DNA of 64,000 nt from Dillenia suffruticosa (Eukaryota; Streptophyta; Magnoliopsida; Dilleniales; Dilleniaceae), in contig JAVTVX010000012.1 in assembly GCA_033439265.1 (NCBI GenBank), positions 361,001-425,000 of the forward strand. Reading direction: 5' to 3'. Below, in pieces: positions 34,501 through 46,756 of this stretch (positions are counted from its first letter, which is position 1; every line of letters starts with the position of its first letter). The notes under the pieces were generated by a model. That model made no database searches and had not been told where the DNA came from. It saw nothing but the letters and a program-made list of their open reading frames with translations. The translations under genes were made by a program, and so were the position numbers.

Positions 34501-36729
34501 AGTATTTAGGTCTTGAAATAAACGATGCTGCGGGGTATCATAGCGGCCATCACAAAGATCAATTCCTCCTATAAATGCAGTTATCTTCCGGTCATTTCCA
34601 GATGCTTGGGTATCTACAAGCACACATTTCTGATGGTGTGTATAAAGGGTTCCAACAACCTGAACAAACAAATCGTAGAAACCAAGTATTCCGGACACTG
34701 CAGTTACTTCTGTCAATGTCTTAACAAATAAAAAGACAGTGTGCTGTTCAAGTGATAGGAACATGCCTTTTGTTTAATAAAGCTAAGCTTATTGCTAGCA
34801 TAACGAGGAGCCAGCACACACATGACTGATGAATGCTTGAAAAACTTCCGAGTCTCTTCATCATGTGTTTGCATCACTCCTGCCTGCATCCAAGCCACTT
34901 CATCAGTAAAGCAAAACAATTTACAAATGGCTGAATAAAAATAATGAAGTGCCTCATTTGTGGTAATCCTTTAAGAACCATTACCCGCTCAATTAAATAA
35001 ATATAGAAGAAAACTTCCTCGACTGTTTTATGGAACCTGAAACCAACTCAAAAATATAGATTTTTCACCGTCAAGGAGGATACATTATGTTTCCTGAAAG
35101 CACATTGTTTTGAAGGTGGCAAAGGCACCAAAGTGTGATAGAGTCAGTAAAGAGAAGAACATCATTTACATATACTAATAAACAACAAACAAGAAAACTA
35201 TGAGTAACATCCCACTGGTCAATGCAAATACTTAAACATTTGTCCCCAGAAATACCACCCAACTCCCATTTTCATCTTTAAACACGAGGTTTCAAACATT
35301 AATGACTAAATTCCCAAAAACATAAATCAAGTTACTACAGCTCAATATGGTAGTGACCCCAAATCCACAAAAACATAGTTTAGAGTATGTTAGAGATTAG
35401 TTTTGACACATTTGGCAGGTCATTGCATGATGCAGATAATATAACATCTATCAAAATAGAAACATAATCAAATAAATAATTCCAAAGAGGCCAAATAAAA
35501 CGAATCCTACGTGGCAGTTTACCTCAGCATCTTTTTAAATGTTTTTGCTTGATTTGAAAGATATTTTGATCGATTCAAACTTACTCAACTTTGAAAATTT
35601 CTGATTTTTTTAGCGGTATGGACTACCATGAAAGATATGGTTTGCTTATTTGTTGAATCATTTGGTCCATGTAGCATTATTCTAACTAGATTTCTCTATC
35701 CCTAAACACAACAGATATTGAAACTGCATTCATATGAACAAACGTAGATCAGAATGTAATGTGCTAAATAGAGATGAGCATTACCGTTCGGATGAAGTAT
35801 TTATCATGAGAGGTCTTATCATCCCAAACCAACATCAAAACCCTAACGCCTTCCTGAGACTTATACTTGAGCAATTCACCAAGCGTAAGACCCCCACCAC
35901 GTGGTAAACCTCTCTCCTTGGTAGGCTCCCTAATAAGCCTAACCTTATGATAAACTGACCACCCAACAATATATATCAGGTGATGAGCTTCTGAAATTGC
36001 CCAACATATATCCTCCCAACACTTCTGCTGCTCATAAACCATCCCATCATCCAAATCAATCTTGGGTAACCCTTCACCGTCTAGAATATGGGCATCCTGA
36101 TACAATGTCACTGACCCACCTATTCTATTAGGAAAATATGCATTCCTAACCCCACCATGCTCCAAATCACCAGCAATTCCAATCCCATATAAAGGGTTTG
36201 CTTCACATGGTGTGAATTGCATTTCTAAATAAAGAGCAGTGTCTGATTTCAACTGGGTCCCACCATTTCCAGATATTGGAAACCAAGCTGAAATTTTCTC
36301 TCCAGTGAGTAACTTCTGTGCTGGGATTTGAACAATTCCCATGGCTTGAGCTCCAAACATGTCATTGTCTTTAATATGAAACTCTAGCTTGTCGACAGGA
36401 TGAGCCAATGGAATTGCGAATTCTTCATTCCATTTAGGGTTTTGAGAATTGCGAAGTACACGCGTTCGAGCAATTGTCGCACCGGGAACGCAGACCTTGA
36501 CGTAAGGGTCACTGGTGATGATCTTGGGGTGCTGGTGATGAGGATGGCGGCCGTCCTCGGAGACGGTGACGGAGGAAGGTTTCCGGCAGTCAAAAGCGGT
36601 AACGCAACGGCGGAGACGTTCGGAGACTAAGTCCATGTTTGGGAGACTTCTTGCTTCTATGATTTTCAAGTCTAAGTCTCCATGCAGAATTACCGGTTTG
36701 TTTGAAGAAGATTTCGAATTCTCCCCCAT
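31557..36729 (-). CDS. PLDdelta: Phospholipase D, delta type (C2-PLD)
   Basis: Ten minus-strand exons: 35785-36729, 34767-34883, 34465-34659, 33825-34133, 33661-33729, 33358-33505, 33010-33158, 32716-32883, 32143-32343 and 31557-31853, giving 2598 nt or 865 aa. The enzyme hydrolyses membrane phospholipids to phosphatidic acid. The N-terminal C2 domain spans about residues 15-170 ([59 protein letters not shown]). The first HKD motif is HHQKCVLVD in exon 3 and the second is [20 protein letters not shown] in exon 9. Length and motifs match PLD-delta, which is plasma-membrane and microtubule associated, oleate-activated and involved in drought, freezing and H2O2 responses. Exon 2 ends in a GC donor (34766-34765). 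The exon 5 donor is ambiguous between 33661 and 33676; both keep frame. Confidence 0.94.
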
Positions 36730-39190
36730 TGAAACAGCAAGAGAGAGAGAGAGAGTAGTTTGCGTTGGAGGAGTTGGATGGAATAGCGTGGTTTCTTGGA
36801 AGAGAGAGAGAGAGCAAGGAAGCTCGTGAATCTGTGAAGCGGGTCAGTGTCCTTTTAGGTCTTCTGGGGGCAGGAACCTGTGTTTGTGCGCGTGTGTACG
36901 CATCTACAGCTAAGCGAAAAAAGACAGAGAGAATGGAGAGAGAGAGAGAGAGAGAGAGTGAGAGAGGGAATTGGGGCCTCTGGGAAAAGGATGGAACAAA
37001 GACAGTACCAACCGTGAAGAGGGCCAGCCTAAACAGATCATTGCTTTCCCAAGGGGATAAGGTAGAGACGAGGATTTGGAATCCGCTAAGGAAAATAATT
37101 TGTCTTCGTTGATTCAGGCCTTCGTATGTTGCATGTTGGATTACCCCAATTCTTTTTGAAATCAGATTATTAGTTCTTTTCTTTTATAAGATAACGTTAT
37201 AATTCCTTTATTTGATTCATGAAGGACAAAATGAGCATTCTAGTTCATCTTGAACTTCAATTCAATGCAGAAACTCCTTCGTGGTACCAAAGAGAGTATA
37301 CACAAAGAAATAAATGAATAAAAATTATTTATATAATGGTTCACCTCAATATATTTTAAATTTTAAAATTCTATATTTTAATTTAGTTAAAATTATTTGA
37401 AAATTTATAATTTTTTAATTAATATAACGATATACAATTTGATTTATTTTGTTCGGATATGGAATCACAATTTTAAATTTTTTGGTGGGTTGGATGAAGC
37501 AAGCTGCTCTAAAGCGATTAGAAAATAAAAAGGCAACGGGAAGAAAAAAAAAAGGCTAATTTTGTAATGTATTGGTGATTTTTTTTAATTATATAGAAAT
37601 TATAAAATTATGAAAATATTTATGTTTATAAATATTTAAACATTAAATTTAAAAAAAAAATACTTGTAGTGTTCCTACAAAGACAAAATGTATTGTTGAT
37701 GGCACAAATAAAAAAAATGAAGTAAAGTTATGATTTCCTTTGCTTTTTACCCTATGGGGGAAAAGAAAGAATCCAAGGAAAAAGCAAGTTTCCTAGTTTC
37801 CTTTGTGCGTAGAGACTCTCTTGTGTCGGCACGTATTTGGTGACGGGCGCCCGCAAAAGAAATTTTTGGGGAGCCTCTTTCTATCTGCACCTGTGTGGCA
37901 ACTGAGCGGGTGTAAAAGTTTGGCAGACCCGCGCAGAAGTGACTGATTAGCGGTACTAAGGGGGTGGCGGGATTTGGATTTCTGCATACTGTTTTGTGGC
38001 GGTGGCAGGTGATCTTGGGTTGATAATTTTGATGTTGTGCTGCCTATGCCCAATTGGATGTGCCTATATTGGGACTCGGCTTGTTTTGTTCGGTTTGGTT
38101 TTTATGGGCTTGAGTTGTATGTGTCTTTATGGCTTTCGTGGCAGGAATCTCTCCACTCCTATCTATTGTAAGGAAATAATAAATAACAAGAGGAAAGAAA
38201 TGTTGGGTAAGGTTTTCGGGACGATTTTAATACACAAGCCCACCAACCTTCCTAATTTGGATTTTCATCATTGTTCAAATTCTCAAACGGCAGAAATTTC
38301 ATACCAACAATCATCTACCTTTAGTAATTATACATTCCTTTATGAAAAGTAAAGTGGTCTGAGATTTATGAACAAATTGGTAATGCAACGCTCGTAAAAG
38401 TTATTATAATTTATGGAAAATAATCACCAATTCGGCTGATAAAATTTTTAATTAATATGTAGCAATATTAAAAGTGGATCCCATTTAATGCAATTACCAT
38501 AATTAAGTGAAATTAATTAAGAGAGGCTAAATAAGAAAAAGAGGTGAAAATTTGAAAATTCACAAGTGTTGCATATTCTCTAAAGGGTTCAATTTAGAAA
38601 TAGTTTTTAAATTCTAACATCTATTTTGCTATTTTTATGTGAGGCCCTTTTACATATTTATAAATTGCAACGAGACTCATAATTTATCATCAGTGTGTGA
38701 GTACAATGGTAAAGTATTAAACTTATTTAAATAATATATCGAATTCAAATTTTAAGAATGAAAAAATAAAGATAAGAAATCGATTCCTGTAAGCTAGACA
38801 AGTTGTTTTAAAGATAAAGTAGGCTGGATAGGATATGTCGGTAAATAAGTCTAGAAAGAAGTAAACCCATCCTTTTCACATTCATTTATATATGTCTAAA
38901 TTATATATTTTAGTATAAATTTCAAAGATTTTTGGACATGAAGTATACCTGATTTGATATGTGGATAAACACGTTTAGAAAAACCAAAATAAAATTAGTC
39001 ATTTTACTATCACAATAATTGAAGTCCCCACATCCCTCCTATTTGGTAATAATTATTTGGAGTAATGCATATATTACTCATCAGATCTAGAGAGTAGTAA
39101 TACTGGTCTTTCTTATGTTTCTTTCTGTCCATACAAAAAAAAAAAAAAGGTGAAATAAGTATGCATTAAATTTTTTAACAAATTTTTAAA
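36730..39190. other. PLD promoter side and AT-rich intergenic DNA
   Basis: Immediately upstream of the PLD start are GA/CT microsatellites (for example 36943-36961) typical of plant 5' leaders. A frame on the + strand at about 37996-38352 reads a hydrophobic stretch but has no homology I know, starts with GTG and is not called. The rest is AT-rich. A stretch at 38700-38860 has weak A-box and B-box-like words but no clear ends. Confidence 0.5.
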
Positions 39191-39907
39191 CTAGACTTGA
39201 AGGCGCGGTGGAGGAACGGTGGCTCTTCTTTTCCACAAGTTGACTTCCTTCTTTGGCCTTATCTCCATTTCTGCAAAATCTTCTATCTTTGCTTCTTCTT
39301 CTTCTTCTTCTTCAACCTTTTGCTCTTCACTTTCTCTTTCAACATCAAGACCTTCGAAATCATCATGATTGGATTGAACAGGAACAACAGCAGCAGCAGC
39401 GTTTGCATGCGCTCTCCAATCAAAATCGGAAAGTGTCCCACGACCGCTTGACATCTTCCTCATTTTACTTCGAGAAGGTGCTCTGTTTTCCTCTGTTTCC
39501 GCACTCTGTTTAGACACCCATGAATATGGATTTTTCTTGGAATTCTTTGTTTTTCTCTCTGTGGAAGACAGTTGAGGTTTCTTAATTTCCTTTGGTGGAG
39601 GCAAAGCTTTCACAATCATGACATTTCTGTTGTTCTGACTCTCCTGTTTCGTCAACTTCTTTTTCTTCTTCTTCTTGACTTGGCCCATGCAGGACACTTT
39701 TGGGGAACTTGGTTCTTTGGTAACAAAGCTATTGTCATCTTTTGACTTTCTCCTAGCTTCCCTCGGAATTATCGATCCGCCGGAGCTTTGCCGGAACCGG
39801 AGTCTGGCTTCGGTCGTAGGACTGAGAATTGAACCTTGGAAGGCTACTGGGGCCGCAGCTTTTCGGAGAAATTTTAACTTATTTTTGAGTGCTAAGAGTT
39901 TCTCCAT
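39191..39907 (-). CDS. Syringolide-induced protein 14-1-1-like, uncharacterised plant protein
   Basis: A single-exon 238-aa ORF with ATG at 39907. The N-terminus MEKLLALKNKLKFLRKAAAP is followed by a basic, Ser-rich middle. It has the signature EPSSPKVSCMGQVKKKKKKK and an acidic run (VEEEEEEEAKIEDFAEMEI) near the C-terminus, ending KRRATVPPPRLQV. The SPKVSCMGQ block with a Lys tract recalls the soybean syringolide-induced 14-1-1 family; its biochemical role is unknown. The Lys-rich runs could serve as nuclear localisation signals. No membrane segment is seen. Confidence 0.75.
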   Translation of the reverse strand: MEKLLALKNKLKFLRKAAAPVAFQGSILSPTTEARLRFRQSSGGSIIPREARRKSKDDNSFVTKEPSSPKVSCMGQVKKKKKKKLTKQESQNNRNVMIVKALPPPKEIKKPQLSSTERKTKNSKKNPYSWVSKQSAETEENRAPSRSKMRKMSSGRGTLSDFDWRAHANAAAAVVPVQSNHDDFEGLDVERESEEQKVEEEEEEEAKIEDFAEMEIRPKKEVNLWKRRATVPPPRLQV

Positions 39908-41128
39908 TCTTTAATTCTGCAATGCAGGGCATGTTTTTGCTCTATTCTCCTTCTTATATATTCTGAATTAGTAGATTTTTGACTTAGAATAATGGTGGGA
40001 CCAAGTTGCTCAATTTAACAAATGTATTCTGTAGACCGGCATTGCAAGTTGAATGTGTCATAGAAAACCTGCAGAGAGAGAAAGAGGAGTGGACAAGAAA
40101 AGAATCGGTTTACAGACGGCTTGAATGAAATTAAAGAAATCAGGAAAATACTAAGTCAATATACAGAAATTCAAAAGGGTTTGTTCTGTGGTGATTCTGC
40201 AAAAAAGGACTCATTCTGCTCATATTGTTTCTTTTACAGAATCAAATGCCGTCCTCATACTTCTGGCTAATTTTGGTGTTTTCAATGGTTTTTTTTTTGT
40301 AAGGGGGGGGGGGGGGGGGTTGGCCAACTACTGTCTTCTGCGTCTTCCTCAAATTCCTTCTGACCTTATCTCATTATAACTCGGGTTAATTTTCCTTCGA
40401 AAATACCCAGGTGAAGTTGGTCCCTGAATTCAGACTGCTTGAAATATGGAGGGAATAGGCAAATCAGACAGAACAATGGACACATAAATCGACAAACACC
40501 CACTAATTCTTTGCATTGTTTTCCCAAGAGTTGGGAGTCTTTGGCTCTCACCTGTATTGAGGAGAAGTTGGACTGCAGTCATTGTATTCCCCTTCATTGG
40601 GGGGGGGGGGTTAGAGAAAAATTAACCTGGGTTAAAAACATAAATAACCCCCATGGGTTACTTCCAAATTATTTATAATCAATCACATGTCTCTGTCAAG
40701 TATAAGTATATGTTAAAAGGTAGCCCTTTGTACAGCAAAGTCACTTGGGAGGATGGGTTAAATTTCTCTGATGATTTCATTGTCGTATCAATACCGATTC
40801 TTAATCGTTTCATGCAAAATAAAGTTTGATTTTAAAATTTCAACCACACGAAAATTAACCAAATGGAATGCACATTCTTTTAGTAACGAAATTCTTGGAC
40901 TAGAACTCGATAGATATCATGTTTATCTGACCACTATCGAAACAAAATTTGAACTACTTTGGGAATTCAATCGTGCTTTTTTAAATTGATCAAACAATAG
41001 AATTGAAGGAGATTCTTGATTCATGTTATATTTTAGTTAATGCTTCAACTGCTTTGTACAATTTAATACTCACCAAATTAGCAAGCATAGCCTTCTGCAG
41101 TGGGAAATGAAATAATCCGAAACATGCT
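39908..41128. other. Intergenic region with poly-G tracts
   Basis: No gene is recognised. A run of about 18 guanines lies near 40301-40318 and a second of about 10 near 40600-40610. The proximal part is probably the promoter of the 14-1-1-like gene. Confidence 0.55.
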
Positions 41129-41224
41129 TTACTTGCTAGGAGTATAACCTGGGCTTGAAGGAGAGTATGTAGTTGATGTTGGAGAATTTGGCGTTAGTGA
41201 TGTGGGAGAATATGAAAGGGATCC
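41129..41224 (-). pseudogene. Relic of the RNA polymerase II largest-subunit C-terminal domain (NRPB1)
   Basis: The 32-codon minus-strand frame reads SYSPTSLTPNSPTSTTYSPS followed by SPGYTPSK and TAA. These are imperfect YSPTSPS heptads, found almost only in the Pol II CTD. The upstream bases TTGTTATAG resemble a splice acceptor. No other RPB1 segment was recognised nearby, so this is a relic or at most a detached last exon. Its position between PLD-delta and prolyl 4-hydroxylase matches where I recall NRPB1 in Arabidopsis. Confidence 0.72.
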
Positions 41225-43501
41225 TATACTATAACAAAAAATTTAAGGAAAAAAAGGTACATCATGATCTAAAACATAAGTGAATGTTACTAAGAAACCA
41301 CTCCCTCAGTGGCTAATGGCTGTCCTGGTTGCTAGAAAATTATCAAATGGAGCTGAGCAGCCCAAATAGGATCGATAAAGCAAATGAAGAATGATGCCCA
41401 AAGGCCTCCATAAGCAAAAGGCACAAAGTTATCTTCAAAATGCAGTTTCCTCAGCTACAAGCAACCTGCTCATTTCATAGAAAGCCAAGTCAACTAAAAA
41501 AATCCATTAAAATTTATCAGAATCACATCTAGACTTATTATCTGGAACTTCCAGATGGGCTAATACAGACCGGGTACTCACAAACTTGGACCGTTTTGTG
41601 AATTAGCCCCTGATGGAACATCCCTTGATGACGAAGGATTGTTACTTGGTTATGTCAGCCTTTTCCCATTTATGGGTATAGGTCGATACCGTTGGTAACT
41701 ATATGAAAATTTTATTTAACTACAAGGTTATTTTTGGTGGCAGCATGGGCGGTGCACAGGGATTCATTCCTTTCCCTTGGCTGCAACAGAGATTTTCATG
41801 TCGCATCCCTTTTTATTATAAGAGATATCCACACTGCCAAATTACATCCGGAATCAGTGATCCTAGGAAAACAGCTGGAGCTCATTTAAAATAGAAGCAC
41901 CTCATGGACAGATTTTTGGTCTTCGTTCCCTTGCCAAAAAAGGGTGATGACCTTGTTTCTATATTTTTTCTGCCTATTGTTCTTGTAGCAATCTACGAAG
42001 ACTTGTGAGGGAATTTGATTAGTGTATTTTTTTTTTTTTTTTTTGTATGCATAATATCTTTGGAATTTATGTCTCTATCGACTCTGGCTCACTTTTCTCC
42101 AATATTTTTTGCGAGACTCCTTATATCTAGGAGCACTATGATCAGCAAAAGGGGAAGGGAAAAGACGTGTGCATTCACCGGGTGGACAAACTTGTGCTGT
42201 TAATAATGGCAGAAGCATATAGTTAGATTTAGGGTATGTAGTCCGGCCATGGAAAAGGCACATCTGAAGCATTTGTTCGTAGCTGGATTTGTTGACGGAA
42301 AGGCCGTGGTGACATTCCTCTAGAGCAAGATGAAAAATGGATCGCATTCTTAAGGGTAAGAGGCGGCATCGGCTCTTTCGTGAGCTATGACGCGATGGTA
42401 ATGGTCTGGGGAGTTTCGGATTGGAGTCTAAACTTTATAGGCTCTTGAAAAGGTTTTTTTTTTTCACTAGGCCACGATGACTATTTGAGCTCAACTTTTA
42501 ACTATGCATGAGCCATGGACATCATATGGAAATTTCATTTAAGACCTATCTTTTGCTTTGGAATCTGGATGGATTTCAATCAGTTGGGACGTGAACTTCA
42601 CATTGGGTTGTCCTTGTGGTCAACAAACAAGGCCCATCATAATCACATTTAGCCCAATTTAGCCCAAGTGTCAAGAGTGACACAACTGGACCATGTTTTG
42701 AATAGCCACTCCGTACAAGGCCTAGATATAATTTTTCACCGGAGAGTATCCGTACTGTTTTTCAAATTTTTGTTACTAAATAGACAATCGGCTTATGGTG
42801 GAGTATTATATATCTTAATTAGATCTTAATTTTGAAATTAGGAATGAAAGAACCTATGTCAGGGATTCGTTTCTGGATAGAATATCTATTAGATTAATTA
42901 AAATATGATTCTATATATAATTGATCGGTATAAAAAAATTTTTACTTAGCTCAAAATATTGTTGGCCAGCTGATGGTCTCATGCGTAACAGACCTTTTTT
43001 CTTTTTTATCGAGTCCAACCCATTCTGAGCAGAGGGGGAAAAACTATGATGTTTAACGGTCAACTGACAAACAACCTTCAAAGCTGTTTCCTCGAGGTAA
43101 ACCATGTAACAAAGGTCATGAGGTCATGAAGATCCAAGGTCATGTTAGCAATAGCATAGGGCTGATGTGAGCCGCCTCCAGACTGAAAATAATTTTCAGT
43201 GGCCAAATTAATGAGGTTTTTAGTTAAAATTTTTCCTTTTTAAGACATTTATTGAAATTAATTAACATTTATCAATATATTAAAATAATCCCTTCTTCTA
43301 AAAATAAAAATGAAACGGAAAAAAAAAAAAAAATCATAAATTTGAAGTTACCGATTACGCGTTGAAACTTCCAACACTACGGTCAAAGACGAAATTTGAA
43401 AACACCATCCATAAATAAGAAAACCCCTCTCCTCGTATCTGGAATCAACTCGCTCCCCTCTCTCTCTCTTTCTCTCTCCCTCTCTGTGGAAAAATCTAAC
43501 T
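41225..43501. other. Intergenic region upstream of the CxxC protein gene
   Basis: No gene was supported on either strand. A 90-codon minus-strand frame at 42075-42347 has no recognisable motif. The final ~100 bases contain a TC microsatellite leader directly before the ATG at 43502 and are probably 5' UTR. Confidence 0.5.
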
Positions 43502-43885
43502 ATGTCTGTGATCTACGGTTGCAAGGATTGCAGAGCAGACTTCAATCTAAGCCCAAACCATCTCTACCCACCCGATTTCTACTTCGAAGCCGGCAACAAA
43601 GGAACTCTCTCCTTCTCATGGATCGACGACTCCAAATTCCGATTCGAAAAGGAAGACAAAATTCGACCCTTCTTCGAAACCTTAAATTACTGGGGTATTC
43701 AGAGGAAGCGTACCAAGATCAAGTGCGATTCTTGCGGTTCACTCGTCGGATATGTGTACGATGATGGTCCTCCGATGACTAACAGTCCCGGTCAATTTCA
43801 CTTTGGGCCTAGTCAAGTCATTCCTCGTGCTCCTAGGTATCGATTCAAGACCAAGGCTCTTCAAATTAGTACTCAGAATCACTAA
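43502..43885 (+). CDS. Small double-CxxC protein, At4g08330-like
   Basis: A single-exon 127-aa ORF, MSVIYGCKDCRADFNLS..., has two CxxC pairs (YGCKDC near residue 7 and KCDSCG near residue 75) that could bind one zinc. The middle is aromatic (FYFEAGNKGTLSFSWID, FFETLNYWGIQRKRTKIKC) and the tail basic (APRYRFKTKALQISTQNH). It resembles the uncharacterised plant family that includes At4g08330; molecular function is unknown. The ATG follows a TC-rich leader. An overlapping 122-aa frame starting at 43396 reads through that leader and is a shadow. Confidence 0.8.
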   Translation: MSVIYGCKDCRADFNLSPNHLYPPDFYFEAGNKGTLSFSWIDDSKFRFEKEDKIRPFFETLNYWGIQRKRTKIKCDSCGSLVGYVYDDGPPMTNSPGQFHFGPSQVIPRAPRYRFKTKALQISTQNH

Positions 43886-45221
43886 AAGCTCTCTCTTTTG
43901 TTTGTAATTTTAGGGTTTTACGATCTGGGGTTTTGAAATCGATCCTTTTTTGTAATTTTTAATGTGTTTGTTATAAAGATATATTACTGAAGAATACAGT
44001 GTTCCTCTTTTGTTGTTGTTCTTTCGTTGTTTCTTTGCAAATTAGGAATTTCATCCTTCAATTCTTGTTATCTCGCCTTCCAAGTAATTGGATTGTATTG
44101 TATTGTTGTCTTGTCTTCAGTCTTGTTCCACCCTCATATTCATTGAATTCGGGAAATAAATCTCATAAACTGAATTCTGGGGTCTGTCTGTAATCCCCAA
44201 CATTGAACTATTCAGTACTCATAGCCTCTTTTATTTGTAATTTTAGCTTTATGTGATCTGGCGTTTTGAAATTTTCTTGTCATCTTCATCTTTTAGCCCC
44301 TTTTTTGAGTTTTTAATGTAGTTTTTGTAAAGATATATTAATGGAGTATACAATATTCCTCTTTTGTTGTCACTCTTATGTTGTTCCTTATGAAATTAGG
44401 AATTTCATCATTCCGTTGTTATCTTGCAGTCCTAAGTAATTGGATTTTATTTCATCTTGTCTTTAATATTGTAACACCCATGTGTGCGTTGAATAAAGAT
44501 TGCAGTCTGTGAATCACAATTCGGGTTTCTGGAAATAAATCTCATGAGCTGAATACCAATGTATGTCTGTAATTACGAACATTGAACAAATTAGTTCTCC
44601 ACGTTACTAAAAGGTCTCTCTTTTATTTGTAATTTTCGGGTTTTATGATCTGAGGTTTTTTAAATTGTTTGTCATCTTTATCATTTACCCCCTTTTGTAA
44701 TGTAGTTGTTATAAAGATATATCAACGGAGTATACAATGTTCTTCTTTTGTTGTTGTTCTTGTGTTGTTTCTTAGGAAACTAGGAATCTCATCCTTCAAT
44801 TCTTATCATCTTTCTCCTATGTACCAATTCAAGATCAAGGCTCTTCGAATTTGTACGTAGAATTACTAAAAGTTATCTCTTATATTTGCAATTTTTGAGT
44901 TATATATGATCTGGGGTCTTGAAATTTGTTGCCATCTCTATCTTTTATCCTCTTTTGTGTTTTTTAATGTAGTTGTTATTTAAATATGTAAATGGAGATT
45001 TCGATCTTCCTATTTGGTTGTTGCTCTTTTGTTGTTTCTGAGAAAATTAGGAATTTCATAATTCAAATGATGTTATCTTGCCATCCTAAGTAGTTGAATT
45101 GTATTGTTGTCTTGTCTTTTATCTTGTTCTGCCCTTGTATACATTGAATAAACCGCGATTTGGTTTAAATCTCATAAGCTGAGTACTGATGTCTGTCAGT
45201 AATTACCAACAGTGAGCTATT
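43838..45221 (+). repeat. Four-copy degenerate tandem array derived from the 3' end of the CxxC gene
   Basis: Copies begin near 43838, 44221, 44611 and 44866. Shared blocks include CTCTCTTTTATTTGTAATTTT, GATCTGGGGTTTTGAAAT, AATGTAGTTGTTATAAAGAT, CCTCTTTTGTTGTTGTTCTT, AAATTAGGAATTTCAT and AAATCTCATAAGCTGA. At 44820-44875 a copy of the last codons of the CDS occurs (reading MYQFKIKALRICT versus RYRFKTKALQIST), directly before another 3' UTR copy. The unit is therefore coding tail plus 3' UTR. Confidence 0.85.
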
Positions 45222-46532
45222 CCTTATTTTGGGGTGGAGATGAACACATGTAAATATTGATGGTGCTTAAAGAAAAAGGATTCTTGGCTTGTTTATTCGC
45301 TTCTCTGGAGAATATATTCATCTATGATCATCTGCACTTCCTAACCTGGAGATCTGTGTCCCGTCCACCATCCTCTTGAGTTCTTTGATTTGGATATATG
45401 TGTGATTCATGCTTGTCATCTCAATACCATATTTTCTAGGTTTACCTTGGAGACTTGGATTTTTAAACCTTAATCTATTTGTGTCGTCATAATTCACATA
45501 TATGTTTTTTGTTGTCGGAGACTTGGATTTCATATGGAGGGACATGAATATCCATACTGCTGGTAGGAATTAGAAGTAGTTTTATAGATTTGGAGATGGA
45601 ATTATAAAATCTTGATAGGAGCTTTGCACTCGTTTCTTTTGTAATCTCAAAATTCCAAAAATTTGAAACAGCATCAGAATGTGAGACAGATAGAATAGGC
45701 AAATTAAAGATTGTGATCACAGAGCCTCAATTCTGCTTCTATGATCACAACATGCTACGGGCTAGTGCAAGTCTCCATCGACACAGACTGGGCTTGAAGC
45801 TAGAAAATCACAATATCCTGCACATGGAAACAGGATTGATGATCTTCTTGTATATCTTAAGGTTGCAGCTTGCGTCACAGCTGCCCATTTCACTGTAATA
45901 TATCAACCGGTGTAGCCTCAAGACATCGATAATTGAGATACTTAAACACTATATTTCGAGCGGCATTTATTCAACATTAGCCTATGTTTGTTCTGCATGT
46001 GTCTTTAATCCATAGAAATCTAAAGTTTGCCTCGGTCCCATCCTGTATATCTGACTGTTGAAAGCTGAGCTTTATTTTGGGTTCCTTCCTACCAAAGTTT
46101 CTGAGTTTAACTTAACCTCTGTACAATAACCATAGAAGTTCAAAGTCAAAGCAATTTGGATATTCCAGTTTTTGCATGTGCCTATTGTTGCAGACATGTT
46201 TCACAAGCCCTTTCTTTCGATATCATCCTTTTCAATTTGGAGGAATTATGCAAATGCGTCACAATTAAGTTCAATTGAATAGCATAGGACCGCTGCTTAG
46301 ACAAATCCTAGAAAGAGAGAATGGCGCAAGAAGGATGATGTTCTCACCACTACCCCACAAATGTAGTTTGAATTTTGCCCGAAAGATTGACTTCCTCCAT
46401 TTACATTCTTGGTTTCTGAACATCCAAGCTTGTTCCGCACTCTGCAGCAAACCTTCGCCAACTGAACCAAGATGCCTCGATTGTTTAATGTACATTAAGG
46501 TACCTAAATTCTTTTACTTACCGGCCGCCATT
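45222..46532. other. Intergenic region with a weak copia trace
   Basis: No intact gene is seen. At about 46160-46250 the + strand reads FLHVPIVADMFHKPFLS, which resembles the tail of copia RNase H (H.P...ADMFTK.L). If real it is a short degenerate remnant. Short ORFs near 45.3-45.9 kb have no recognisable homology. Confidence 0.45.
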
Positions 46533-46545
46533 TGCTCCTTAAATT

Positions 46546-46743
46546 AAATTAACACCGGCCGTAGGTAGGAAGAGTACATTCGTCTCTTCATCAGGTCAAG
46601 AGTTCGACTTTCACTGGGTAAGGAGAAAATAATATTGGGAGAGTTTCTCCTCAAATGAGACCCGACAATCAGATCGATTTCGGATTAATTGGGACGAAAC
46701 TCTGGATATCAGAAGCTCCAGGTACCAAAAAAAAAAAAAAATA
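46546..46743 (+). mobile_element. tRNA-derived SINE with near-perfect 13-bp target duplication
   Basis: TGCTCCTTAAATT at 46533-46545 and TGCTCTTTAAATT at 46744-46756 differ by one base. Inside, GGTAGGAAGAGTACATTCG can be read as an A-box region and CAAGAGTTCGACTTTC as a B box. GGATTAATTGGGACGAAACT follows near the 3' end, then a run of about 15 A. The 3' segment matches that of the SINE at 12549-12733, so the two probably belong to one superfamily. Confidence 0.78.
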
Positions 46744-46756
46744 TGCTCTTTAAATT

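Noticed and set aside
37996-38352. 118-aa hydrophobic ORF
   Set aside because: Starts with GTG, has no homology I recognise, and lies in AT-rich intergenic DNA without splice or leader evidence.
42075-42347. 90-aa minus-strand ORF
   Set aside because: No recognisable family, and the start lacks a convincing leader.
46160-46250. Copia RNase H-like tail as a mobile element feature
   Set aside because: Only about 17 residues look similar and no LTRs were found nearby. It is mentioned only in the intergenic entry.
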